From Legionella genomosp. 1 (lineage in GTDB: Bacteria; Pseudomonadota; Gammaproteobacteria; Legionellales; Legionellaceae): a stretch of DNA of 21,265 nt. The stretch covers positions 1 through 21,265 of the forward strand of contig CAMDBQ010000004.1 in the NCBI GenBank assembly GCA_945889365.1, given 5' to 3'. The notes under the pieces were generated by a model, which saw only the letters and a list, made by a program, of their open reading frames with translations, did no database searches and had not been told where the DNA came from. Below are positions 1-6,296 of this stretch, in pieces (the first letter of the stretch is position 1; every line of letters starts with the position of its first letter). The translations under genes were made by a program, and so were the position numbers.

Positions 1-2
1 GT

Positions 3-179
3 GGTCTTGTGGCAGGCTCTGCTTTGTTGGATGTTCTTTTAGCCATACCCTTCTCAATTTATCACAGCCCGGATGCATTGAGCGTGGTTGGCGCGGGTTG
101 GGAGACGTATGGTTTGGTGTTGGCGGTGGTGTCTATTATTGGATTAGCGAAATGGATGGAGAAGAGGATTTGCTTGTAA
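3..179 (+). CDS. C-terminal end of a membrane protein, possibly an OPT-family transporter (partial)
   Basis: An open frame enters from the left edge and ends at TAA 177-179, giving 58 residues. They form a hydrophobic segment containing GLVAGSALLDVLLAIPFSIY, a short loop, a second hydrophobic segment (LVLAVVSIIGLA), then a basic tail (KWMEKR). Two closely spaced helices at the very C-terminus fit an integral membrane protein. The GL(V/I)AG...LLAI pattern recalls the C-terminal helix pair of oligopeptide transporter (OPT) family proteins; that is an impression from memory, not a search. The gene is convergent with clpB. The start and most of the protein lie outside the window, so the family is tentative. 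No hairpin terminator is evident after the stop. Confidence 0.5.
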   Translation, partial: GLVAGSALLDVLLAIPFSIYHSPDALSVVGAGWETYGLVLAVVSIIGLAKWMEKRICL

Positions 180-410
180 GGGCGTCCAAACTGGGACGGG
201 ACATTTCTCTTGCATCGATTCGACTTTCAATTTCAACACTAATCAATATCAGCATGTCCAGTTTTGGAATTTTTCATTGCAAACTCGATTAATATTGGTG
301 TTAGACCCGTTATATTACGATTGTTCTCTTACTAATCAAGTTCATTTTTAATTTGACTATCTTCTGGATGCCGCAGCACGCAGGCGGTGGGGAGCAATTG
401 TCAACACGCC
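180..410. other. Convergent intergenic region, no gene seen
   Basis: AT-rich spacer between the convergent membrane-protein end and clpB. Apparent reading frames here are short and look non-coding. A CCGC...GCGG pair near 371-388 lacks a T-tract, so it does not qualify as an intrinsic terminator. Confidence 0.5.
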
Positions 411-2987
411 CTAATCAGTCTTAAAGCGTAATTCGCCATCTTTCAGCGAAACTTCAATCGTATCTCCCGATTTAAACTCACCTGTCAGTAAAGCCTGCGC
501 CAGCGGATTTTCAAGCTGTTGTTGAATCACTCTCTTCAATGGCCGAGCGCCATATGCTGGATCAAATCCGGCTTCTGCCAAATGAGTCAGTGCTTTGGGT
601 GAGACATGTAACACGATATGTTGTGTGTGCAAACGCTGTTGCAGGAAGCCAATCTGAATGGCTGCAATATTGGCTATCTGTTGCTCGGTCAATGCATGAA
701 ATACCACGCTGTCATCGATGCGGTTGATAAACTCGGGGCGAAAATGTTGGCCGACCAGTTCCATGACGGCTGTTTTGATTTCCTCATAAGGCTGTTTGCC
801 GCTCATGTCTTGAATCAAATGCGAGCCTAAATTGGATGTCATTACGATGACTGTGTTGCGGAAATCCACCGTGCGCCCCTGGCCATCAGTCAGGCGACCA
901 TCATCAAGCACTTGCAGGAGAATGTTAAATACATCAGAGTGAGCCTTTTCTATTTCATCGAGCAAAATGACAGAATAAGGTCGACGTCTAACGGCTTCTG
1001 TTAAATAGCCGCCTTCTTCATATCCGACGTAGCCGGGAGGGGCACCAATTAATCTGGCCACAGAATGTTTTTCCATGAACTCCGACATATCAATTCGCAC
1101 CATGGCATCAACCGTGTCAAACATAAATGTTGCAAGCGCTTTGCATAATTCGGTTTTACCCACGCCGGTTGGCCCTAAAAATAAAAATGAACCGATAGGG
1201 CGGTTGGGATCTGAAAGCCCTGCACGTGCCCGGCGAATCGCATTGGCGACCACATCAACCGCTTCGTTTTGACCAATAACGCGTTCGTGTAATGCCTCTT
1301 CCATTTGCAGTAATTTTTCTTTTTCGCCTTCAAGCATTTTAGACACAGGAATGCCGGTCCATTTGGATACGATCTCAGCCACTTCTTCCTCGGTGACTTT
1401 GTTGCGTACTAGTTTGGTTTCTGGCTGCTTTTCATTGGCAGCATCGGCTAATTGTTTTTCAAGTTCTGGAATTCGGCCATATTGTAATTCTGACATATGG
1501 GTTAAATCACCAGCGCGTCGCGCTGACTCCAGTTCAGTGCGGGCTTTTTCCAGCGATTCCTTTATGTGTGATGTACCTTGTAGTGAAGCCTTTTCAGCTT
1601 TCCAGATTTCATTCAGATCGGAATAGCTTTTTTCAAGCTCTTGAATGGACTCTTCCAAATCCTTCAAGCGTTTTTTGGATGCCTCATCGCTTTCTTTTTT
1701 TAAAGCCTCGCGTTCAATTTTTAATTGAACCAAACGGCGATCCAGCTTATCCAGACTTTCGGGTTTGGAGTCAATTTCCATGCGAATCAAACTGCCGGCT
1801 TCATCGATCAAATCGATGGCCTTGTCAGGCAACTGCCGGTCGGTGATGTAACGGTAGGAGAGTGTTGCTGCAGCGACAATTGCAGGATCGGTGATTTCAA
1901 CGCCATGATGAATTTCATAGCGCTCTTTTAATCCGCGCAAAATAGCAATCGTGTCTTCCACATTGGGCTCATTGACCAGTACTTTCTGAAAGCGGCGCTC
2001 AAGGGCAGCATCTTTTTCAATGTATTTGCGATATTCGTCTAAAGTGGTCGCGCCGATACAATGCAATTCGCCGCGAGCAAGAGCAGGCTTTAACATATTG
2101 CCGGCGTCCATTGCACCCTCAGCTTTGCCTGCACCCACCATCGTGTGTATTTCATCAATGAATAAAATGATTTGGCCTTCTTGTTTGGATAAATCGCTTA
2201 ACACGGCTTTTAGTCGTTCTTCAAATTCACCGCGAAATTTTGTACCGGCGATCAAAGCACCCATATCCAATGACAGGAGGCGTTTGTTTTTTAATCCCTC
2301 CGGTACTTCGCCATTAATAATGCGTTGTGCTAGTCCTTCAACAATGGCGGTTTTACCCACGCCAGGTTCACCAATCAAAACAGGGTTATTTTTCGTGCGC
2401 CGCTGCAAAACTTGAATGGTGCGGCGAATTTCATCATCGCGTCCAATCACCGGATCCAGCTTGCCTTGTTCGGCACGTTCAGTTAAATCCAGCGTGTATT
2501 TTTCCAGCGCTTGGCGTTGCTCTTCAGCATTGGCATCCTTGACTGTATCACCGCCTCTTAAGTCATCGATGGCTTTCGCTAAGGCTTGTGGTTGACCGCC
2601 AGCTTGTTTTAATAATTTGGATAATTCGCCGCCTTCATTGATTGCGGCCAGAATAAATAATTCACTGGAAATATAATCATCTTTGCGTTCTTGAGCTAAT
2701 TTATCGGTCAGATTTAATAAGCGATTCAAGTTATTCGATATATGCACATCGCCACCTGTGCCGGATACCTTTGGTAGGCGATCCAGTGCCTGATCAATCA
2801 GGGAGCGCAGTTGGGGTATATTTACACCGGCTTTAGATAACAACGGCCTGCAAGTGCCACTGTCTTGATCCAGTAACGCTTTCATCAGGTGCTCAGGTTC
2901 AATAAAATTATTATCACGACCTAACGCCAGTGATTGTGCATCCGCCAGAGCCATTTGAAATTTTGAGGTTAGTTTATCCATTCGCAT
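411..2987 (-). CDS. clpB: ATP-dependent disaggregase ClpB (Hsp100)
   Basis: ClpB is a hexameric AAA+ chaperone that threads proteins out of aggregates in the cytoplasm with DnaK/DnaJ/GrpE. The protein is 858 residues, against 857 in E. coli, and is colinear with it: N-terminal repeat domain (MRMDKLTSKFQMALADAQ), AAA-1 with Walker A GEPGVGKT and Walker B ILFIDEIH, the long M-domain coiled coil (about residues 410-530), AAA-2 with Walker A GPTGVGKT and Walker B VILLDEIEKA, and the ClpB C-terminal domain with YGARPLKR. Two ATGs stand in tandem (2990 and 2987). I chose 2987 because the product then starts MRMDKL, matching MRLDRL in E. coli; AAGG at 2996-2999 is 8 nt upstream of it and 5 nt from the other. 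A sigma-32 promoter precedes it. It appears monocistronic. Confidence 0.98.
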   Translation of the reverse strand: MRMDKLTSKFQMALADAQSLALGRDNNFIEPEHLMKALLDQDSGTCRPLLSKAGVNIPQLRSLIDQALDRLPKVSGTGGDVHISNNLNRLLNLTDKLAQERKDDYISSELFILAAINEGGELSKLLKQAGGQPQALAKAIDDLRGGDTVKDANAEEQRQALEKYTLDLTERAEQGKLDPVIGRDDEIRRTIQVLQRRTKNNPVLIGEPGVGKTAIVEGLAQRIINGEVPEGLKNKRLLSLDMGALIAGTKFRGEFEERLKAVLSDLSKQEGQIILFIDEIHTMVGAGKAEGAMDAGNMLKPALARGELHCIGATTLDEYRKYIEKDAALERRFQKVLVNEPNVEDTIAILRGLKERYEIHHGVEITDPAIVAAATLSYRYITDRQLPDKAIDLIDEAGSLIRMEIDSKPESLDKLDRRLVQLKIEREALKKESDEASKKRLKDLEESIQELEKSYSDLNEIWKAEKASLQGTSHIKESLEKARTELESARRAGDLTHMSELQYGRIPELEKQLADAANEKQPETKLVRNKVTEEEVAEIVSKWTGIPVSKMLEGEKEKLLQMEEALHERVIGQNEAVDVVANAIRRARAGLSDPNRPIGSFLFLGPTGVGKTELCKALATFMFDTVDAMVRIDMSEFMEKHSVARLIGAPPGYVGYEEGGYLTEAVRRRPYSVILLDEIEKAHSDVFNILLQVLDDGRLTDGQGRTVDFRNTVIVMTSNLGSHLIQDMSGKQPYEEIKTAVMELVGQHFRPEFINRIDDSVVFHALTEQQIANIAAIQIGFLQQRLHTQHIVLHVSPKALTHLAEAGFDPAYGARPLKRVIQQQLENPLAQALLTGEFKSGDTIEVSLKDGELRFKTD

Positions 2988-3021
2988 CATGAGTACCTTG
3001 TTATTGTTATTCTAGAATAGA

Positions 3022-3049
3022 ATATGGGGGACGGTTTTGTAATATCAAG
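3022..3049 (-). promoter_or_regulatory. Sigma-32 (RpoH) heat-shock promoter of clpB
   Basis: Read on the minus strand, CTTGATA (3049-3043) is followed after 13 nt by CCCCATAT (3029-3022). The E. coli sigma-32 consensus is CTTGAAA, 11-16 nt, CCCCATNT, so the -35 matches 6 of 7 and the -10 every specified base. Transcription would start near 3015, giving a leader of about 25-30 nt before the clpB start. This matches the known heat-shock control of clpB. Confidence 0.85.
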
Positions 3050-3139
3050 TCATATAGACTCGACTTTGGGTGCGCCATTTCCACAACAGCAATATAATCA
3101 GACCGATGACAGACGAACATTGATCCCGAGCCGAGGTGA

Positions 3140-3427
3140 AGCGTGCCTTGATTGCCACGCTAAAAGGCATACCAACAAAGCCACTCATTCAAGCTGGATC
3201 CTAAAAAAGCTACGCCAGCGGAGTTGCGAGGTCAGGCGTTGTTTTTTGGTAAGGCGCAATGCTCTGAATGCCATGCTCCGCCGTACTATACTGATAACTC
3301 CATGTATAACCTGCAAACAGACAGCGGATCTCAGTCAGGGCTGCAGGGCTTGATAGCCCGGCCCATTGAGAAAACTCTTTCGCGCTATGTTGGTTATTTT
3401 ACTATGAAAACGGCATCAAATTTAGGA
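3140..3427 (+). pseudogene. Fragment of a di-heme cytochrome c peroxidase/MauG-like protein
   Basis: The frame open from 3164 to 3427 reads PAELRGQALFFGKAQCSECH, then an APPYYTDN...MYNL stretch. The CxxCH haem-binding motif is at 3260-3274 (Cys-Ser-Glu-Cys-His). The GxALFFGKAxCxxCH...TDN...NL pattern is that of a haem domain in bacterial di-heme cytochrome c peroxidases and MauG-like proteins. There is no start codon, no signal peptide and no partner haem domain in frame, and the sequence becomes unrecognisable after NLQT before stopping at 3428. A second CxxCH (Cys-Leu-Asp-Cys-His) lies at 3144-3158 in another frame, so a frameshift may separate the two. I read this as a remnant in decay; the family is moderately sure, the boundaries are not. 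Confidence 0.6.
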
Positions 3428-3454
3428 TAAACACAAGCCTAGGCTGCCTTTATT

Positions 3455-3793
3455 ATGCCCATAAAAATGAATATAAATTCAATCATTAAAATTGAAAATG
3501 ATCCTTGTCTGCTTCATAAAAATACAATTGCGAAGGGGGCAATGAACCATTAAAGTGGTTGAATTTCTCTCCAATGGGATATAAAGCCTGCAAGTATAGG
3601 TTTAAATAATAAAGGTGTTCGATTTATTGATTTTCGTTTTTCTAAAAAAAAACCTGAAGCTCCTTTTTATGGAACTGTGGGAACACAACCTTACATTGTG
3701 ATCTCATCGTATAATCCCTATCCCTCTCAAAGAACGGGTAAATTTTTTGATATGGATGCCATGCGACGAACCGCCTACGGTCAGTTATCTTGA
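3455..3793 (+). pseudogene. Decayed reading frame of unknown family, two in-frame stops
   Basis: One frame runs from ATG 3455 to TGA 3791-3793, broken only by TAA at 3551 and TGA at 3560. The second half (3563-3790) is 76 codons long and protein-like, with segments such as GVRFIDFRFS, PFYGTVGTQPYIVISSYNPY and QRTGKFFDMDAMRRTAYG. It has no usable start of its own. The mixed, low-repeat composition suggests former coding sequence, and the two nearby nonsense codons suggest inactivation. I do not recognise the family. Its end overlaps the end of the minus-strand gene at 3781 by 13 bp. Confidence 0.35.
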
Positions 3794-4674
3794 TGTTCCC
3801 ACGTACAACTTAACGTTGTCTTCCGTGCACCATCGACTAGAATAACATCATGGCTCTGATTGCGCTCAAAAAACGCTAGCCGTGCACATCGTATGAGCTC
3901 GACTTTGCTGGGTGTCAGCTGCGCTGTTGGCCGAGGAGCGGAGTCAAGACGACCCCTCAATTCCTGCGCTTGACCACTTAATTCTTGACTGATGCCGGAT
4001 ACCGCGCCTTCATTGACATAATATTTATGCCAGACATAACGGGTTGGCGCATGAGGGTATAGCTCATACGCCGACGGTGTCGAAATAAGGTCCCTGGAGG
4101 TGGGGTGCGTCATCTGCCCATGAATAGCTAGTGCTTGCTGAAGGCTTTCTTTGTCATATACTTTTGAACTATTGGGAACAGGCAGCCAAGGCCCACCTTG
4201 GTTTTGATATTGTTTGGTTAATAAAACAGCCTCCTTTTTTTCAGGCCCTTCAATTAAAAGAGGGCAAACATTCTCCTCAAGTCGACTCAAAAGATCCTTG
4301 TAGACACCCAGCGCAACCGGTTGGTCACTCATTGACTCTAGGCGTGATATTTCATCTTGGGTCAGCAGAGGCGCTTGGATCGCTTGCAAGTTCTCCCACT
4401 GAGTCGGATCGATTTGAAGCGAGGCAAATGCGATCGCACGGTCCGCGACTAACGCGCCTAAAGGTTGAGCATCCCGATACATATCGCTAACACACTGAAT
4501 AATGGGTGACACAACGACTCGGCCTCGAAACAACTTCCGCAGGTCAAGCACACGGACGAGTTCCTGTAATTGTGTTTTACTATGTGAATACGCCACGAAG
4601 CCATCCCCATTACACCACCCCTCCCTGAATCCTTCTTTTATCGAAATTATTGTATTACCAAACTCAACCACCAA
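3781..4674 (-). CDS. Hypothetical protein with a possible U-box-like domain
   Basis: An open frame of about 297 codons. Residues ~135-205 contain CPLLIEGPEKKEAVLL, then KVYDKESLQQALA, THPTSRDLIS and a YPH...LW-type tail. The order Cys-Pro-x, hydrophobic VLL, (T/V)YD, a helix, then (T)HPxTRxxL resembles the U-box fold of E2-binding ubiquitin ligases. In Legionella such domains occur in secreted effectors (LubX, GobX). The assignment is pattern-based and needs a profile search. The start is unsure: the frame has no ATG at its beginning, TTG 4674 has no Shine-Dalgarno, and the open frame continues upstream into the inverted repeat of the neighbouring MITE-like element before a stop. The element may have removed the original 5' end. 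No transmembrane segment or signal peptide is visible. Confidence 0.5.
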   Translation of the reverse strand: MVVEFGNTIISIKEGFREGWCNGDGFVAYSHSKTQLQELVRVLDLRKLFRGRVVVSPIIQCVSDMYRDAQPLGALVADRAIAFASLQIDPTQWENLQAIQAPLLTQDEISRLESMSDQPVALGVYKDLLSRLEENVCPLLIEGPEKKEAVLLTKQYQNQGGPWLPVPNSSKVYDKESLQQALAIHGQMTHPTSRDLISTPSAYELYPHAPTRYVWHKYYVNEGAVSGISQELSGQAQELRGRLDSAPRPTAQLTPSKVELIRCARLAFFERNQSHDVILVDGARKTTLSCTWEHQDN

Positions 4675-4709
4675 TAAAATAGGGTTTAGGTGAAAATAAG
4701 GTAACCATT

Positions 4710-4814
4710 CACCACAATGAATAGTGTCTGTATTTCAATGCGAGTTGAGGTTCCGTTGTAAGCAGGCTTACCGTTCAATTTCGCATTGAAACACAGACAC
4801 TATTCATTGCGGTG
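4710..4814. repeat. Nested 34-bp inverted repeat within the MITE-like element
   Basis: Positions 4710-4743 (CACCACAATGAATAG...) pair with 4781-4814 as an inverted repeat of 34 nt with two mismatches, separated by 37 nt. The left arm is also most of the element's left terminal repeat, so the terminal motif occurs three times: 4710 (+), 4781 (-) and 5063 (-). Single-stranded DNA or RNA from here could fold into a strong hairpin. A palindrome GCAGCGCGCTGC follows at 4817-4828, before an A/T tract. Confidence 0.75.
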
Positions 4815-4999
4815 CTGCAGCGCGCTGCGAAAATTTTTTCAAAATAGATGAAATTTCTCTGGATCGGGTAATTTAGAAAAATAAACGTCAAATCCTATGT
4901 GCCCAACCTCATGCATCATGCCACCTCATCACAATTCGAATGTGGTATTTGATCTTGTTTTTTACTGTTCGTCAAATAAATCGAAATCTAATAACCATA

Positions 5000-5023
5000 T
5001 TGTTGGGCCAAGGCCCAACCTAC
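5000..5023 (+). repeat. Single copy of the GTTGGGCC palindromic repeat
   Basis: A 24-nt unit, TTGTTGGGCC-AA-GGCCCAACCTAC, whose arms GTTGGGCC/GGCCCAAC form an 8-bp stem around AA. It is identical in sequence to the reverse complement of 5837-5860. It lies inside the MITE-like element. A degenerate half unit (GCCCAACCTCATGCATCATG…) stands at 4901-4922. Confidence 0.8.
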
Positions 5024-5135
5024 AGCAGGTTGATCAAATTTTAATGCGACAGACGTGAATGTAACCTCAACTCGCATTGAAATAAAGGCACTTATTGTGG
5101 TGAATGGTTACTAAATTTCAATAACTAGCAACGAC

Positions 5136-5184
5136 TTGTACACTTATATATTAAATATGGTATATAATATATCTTATATATAAG
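5136..5184 (+). promoter_or_regulatory. Promoter and candidate operator of the toxin-antitoxin pair
   Basis: An extended -10 (TGG followed by TATATA, 5158-5166) overlaps a TATAAT at 5163-5168, with a weak -35 TTGTAC at 5136-5141. CTTATATAT occurs at 5143-5151 and again at 5173-5181, exactly 30 bp apart; the second lies in the palindrome CTTATATATAAG (5173-5184). Two such sites straddling the -10, about three helical turns apart, fit a dimeric ribbon-helix-helix antitoxin acting as autorepressor. The operator role is inference. Confidence 0.5.
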
Positions 5185-5193
5185 GAGGCGATA

Positions 5194-5427
5194 ATGGATA
5201 AGGTTTTGATTTCCATTCCAGACGACATTGCTTCTCGAATGAGAGCTGCTATTCCTCAGCGCCAACGAAGTAAAGTTATTGTTCGTTTAATTGAGGCAGA
5301 AATCGACAGGCGTGAAAAAGCGCTTTATGAGTGTGCTGTTGCTGTAGAAAACGATACGTCTTTAAATGATGAGATGAAGGACTGGGATATTACTTTGCAG
5401 GATGGTATGAATAATGGATCGTGGTGA
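5194..5427 (+). CDS. MazE-type antitoxin, ribbon-helix-helix
   Basis: A 77-residue protein. Residues 3-9 (KVLISIP) form the DNA-contacting beta strand, followed by two helices (DDIASRMRAAIP and SKVIVRLIEAEIDRRE), as in MetJ/Arc/CopG ribbon-helix-helix proteins. The acidic C-terminal tail, with ENDTSLNDEMKDWDITLQDG, is typical of the flexible toxin-neutralising segment. The start is fixed by a perfect Shine-Dalgarno, AAGGAGG at 5182-5188. Its end overlaps the toxin start by 14 bp, the usual coupled antitoxin-toxin order. It is expected to bind and inhibit the PemK/MazF toxin and to repress the shared promoter. Family level is fairly sure; the exact antitoxin subfamily is not. Confidence 0.85.
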   Translation: MDKVLISIPDDIASRMRAAIPQRQRSKVIVRLIEAEIDRREKALYECAVAVENDTSLNDEMKDWDITLQDGMNNGSW

Positions 5428-5734
5428 TATTTATTGGGTAGACCTTAATCCTACTACTGGTTCTGAAATTAACAAACAAAGACCATGTGTTCTAGTTGGA
5501 GCAACGCCTATTAATCAGGCGCGTCATACGGTTGTTGTTGTTCCTTTGTCTACATCAGCCAAGGCGAGACCACCAATTACTATTTTAGTGTCATGTCTTG
5601 GTAAACAAGTTACCGCAGTATGCGATCAAATCAGAACGGTTGATAAAAGCAGATTAAAAAAAATGGCAGGGGCACTTTCAGATAAGGATTTAAGTGCACT
5701 GGATGACGGTTTACGGCAAATTGTGTGTTTATAA
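5414..5734 (+). CDS. MazF/PemK-type endoribonuclease toxin
   Basis: A 106-residue protein of the length usual for MazF/PemK toxins, which cut mRNA at short sequence motifs and stop translation. The N-terminus RGDIYWVDLNPTTGSEINKQ followed by RPCVLV is the family signature; the Arg of RGD and the QRP segment lie in or near the active site. Further on come VVVVPLSTS and CDQIRTVDKSRL, also conserved. The ATG at 5414 lies within the antitoxin gene, and GATGGTATG upstream gives a weak ribosome site, so translation is probably coupled to the antitoxin. The gene appears intact. No terminator follows immediately; the palindromic repeat at 5805-5860 is the first strong hairpin downstream. Confidence 0.93.
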   Translation: MDRGDIYWVDLNPTTGSEINKQRPCVLVGATPINQARHTVVVVPLSTSAKARPPITILVSCLGKQVTAVCDQIRTVDKSRLKKMAGALSDKDLSALDDGLRQIVCL

Positions 5735-5804
5735 ACAAATGGTAGTGCTTTTGATTTAAAATACCCGGCTATGCAGTTAACTCAACAAGTTCTAGGTTAT
5801 ATCA

Positions 5805-5860
5805 TTGCTGGGCCAAGGCCCAGCCTACATCATGCCGTAGGTTGGGCCTTGGCCCAACAA
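5805..5860. repeat. Inverted pair of GTTGGGCC palindromic repeats
   Basis: Two 24-nt units face each other at 5805-5828 and 5837-5860, separated by ATCATGCC. Each unit is itself a small hairpin. The left reads TTGCTGGGCC-AA-GGCCCAGCCTAC; the right, inverted, reads TTGTTGGGCC-AA-GGCCCAACCTAC. They differ at two positions that pair within each unit's stem (C-G against T-A). The arrangement resembles REP/BIME-like palindromic repeats. It could act as an RNA hairpin at the end of the toxin-antitoxin transcript, but there is no T-tract. Confidence 0.85.
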
Positions 5861-6278
5861 TTAAAGTGCAAAATCGTGTCATTTGTGGAGTCAACCGCAT
5901 AGGCAGGTTGGCTAATAATCGCATCTTTACCCCATTAAGCAATTTTAATGAGTTTGGGAATAGGATAGCCAATATAATTGCACTTCCTATAGCTGGATTA
6001 CAACTTGTGGCCAACACTATTACATGTGCAATCCAAGAAGTCATTAATCTAAATCTTGACTTGGCTATTATACAATTCGGCATAGCAATTTATGCTGCAG
6101 TACTTACAATTGCATTAACTGCATGGGAGTTGATGGCAAGAACTGCACGTATTATTCCAACTATCGGAAGCTTGTTTTCTGCTTACCGTACACATGATGA
6201 AAGTTCGAATAAGGGTAAAGAAGCTGATGTAGAAATGCTGACTAAACGGCGTTTCAATAACTACCTCATTTCCCGAAA
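5842..6278 (+). pseudogene. Truncated membrane-associated protein, both ends lost
   Basis: The open frame from 5755 runs through the palindromic repeat and on into the left end of the IS, closing at 6379. The native-looking part is about residues NRVICGVNRIGRLANN to DVEMLTKRRFNNY. It has two hydrophobic stretches (IANIIALPIAGLQLVANTI and LAIIQFGIAIYAAVLTIALT) and a polar tail. There is no ATG before the hydrophobic part; the only early start, TTG 5842, lies inside the repeat and has no Shine-Dalgarno. The C-terminus is cut by the IS, where the frame reads into transposon sequence. I interpret it as a former membrane protein clipped by the repeat on one side and the IS on the other. No family is recognised. 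Confidence 0.45.
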
Positions 6279-6296
6279 AAAATTGTACCTAGGTTT
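6279..6296 (+). repeat. Left inverted repeat of the IS
   Basis: AAAATTGTACCTAGGTTT, a perfect 18-nt match in inverted orientation to 7948-7965. The transposase stop codon TAG (6291-6289 on the minus strand) lies within it. Confidence 0.9.

Larger units (their letters stand above)
4701..5111. mobile_element. MITE-like non-coding element with ~50-bp terminal inverted repeats
   Basis: The arm at 4701-4752 (52 nt, begins GTAACCATTCACCACAAT) and the arm at 5063-5111 (49 nt, ends ATTGTGGTGAATGGTTAC) are near-perfect inverted copies. They share the outer 18 nt and the inner 22 nt (ATTTCAATGCGAGTTGAGGTT region) and differ by a 3-nt indel and a few substitutions between. The ~310 nt inside show no open frame of note. 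Long terminal repeats around a short non-coding core describe a miniature inverted-repeat transposable element, moved by a transposase supplied elsewhere. Flanks (…ATAAG and TAAAT…) give no clear target duplication. The repeats are unrelated to the ends of the IS at 6266-7977. Confidence 0.65.

Noticed and set aside
98..292. Open frame with ATG on the plus strand at the left edge
   Set aside because: It overlaps the more convincing membrane-protein end in another frame, has no ribosome site, and its product is low-complexity and unlike a protein family.
371..388. CCGC...GCGG as clpB terminator
   Set aside because: The stem is only 4 bp and no T-tract follows in either direction.
1351..2415. 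Several plus-strand frames of 90-130 codons opposite clpB
   Set aside because: They are antisense to a fully conserved clpB; their codon pattern is the mirror of the real gene and no ribosome sites fit.
4817..4842. GCAGCGCGCTGC palindrome followed by A/T tract as intrinsic terminator
   Set aside because: The palindrome has no loop, the T run is interrupted from the stem by GAAAA, and no gene is read into it from the left.
4710..5111. CRISPR-like array (three related repeats)
   Set aside because: The copies are in inverted orientation with unequal spacing and no regular spacers; they are terminal and sub-terminal repeats of one element.
5802..6083. Minus-strand frame opposite the truncated membrane protein
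   Set aside because: It has no ribosome site, passes through the palindromic repeat, and is less protein-like than the plus-strand frame.
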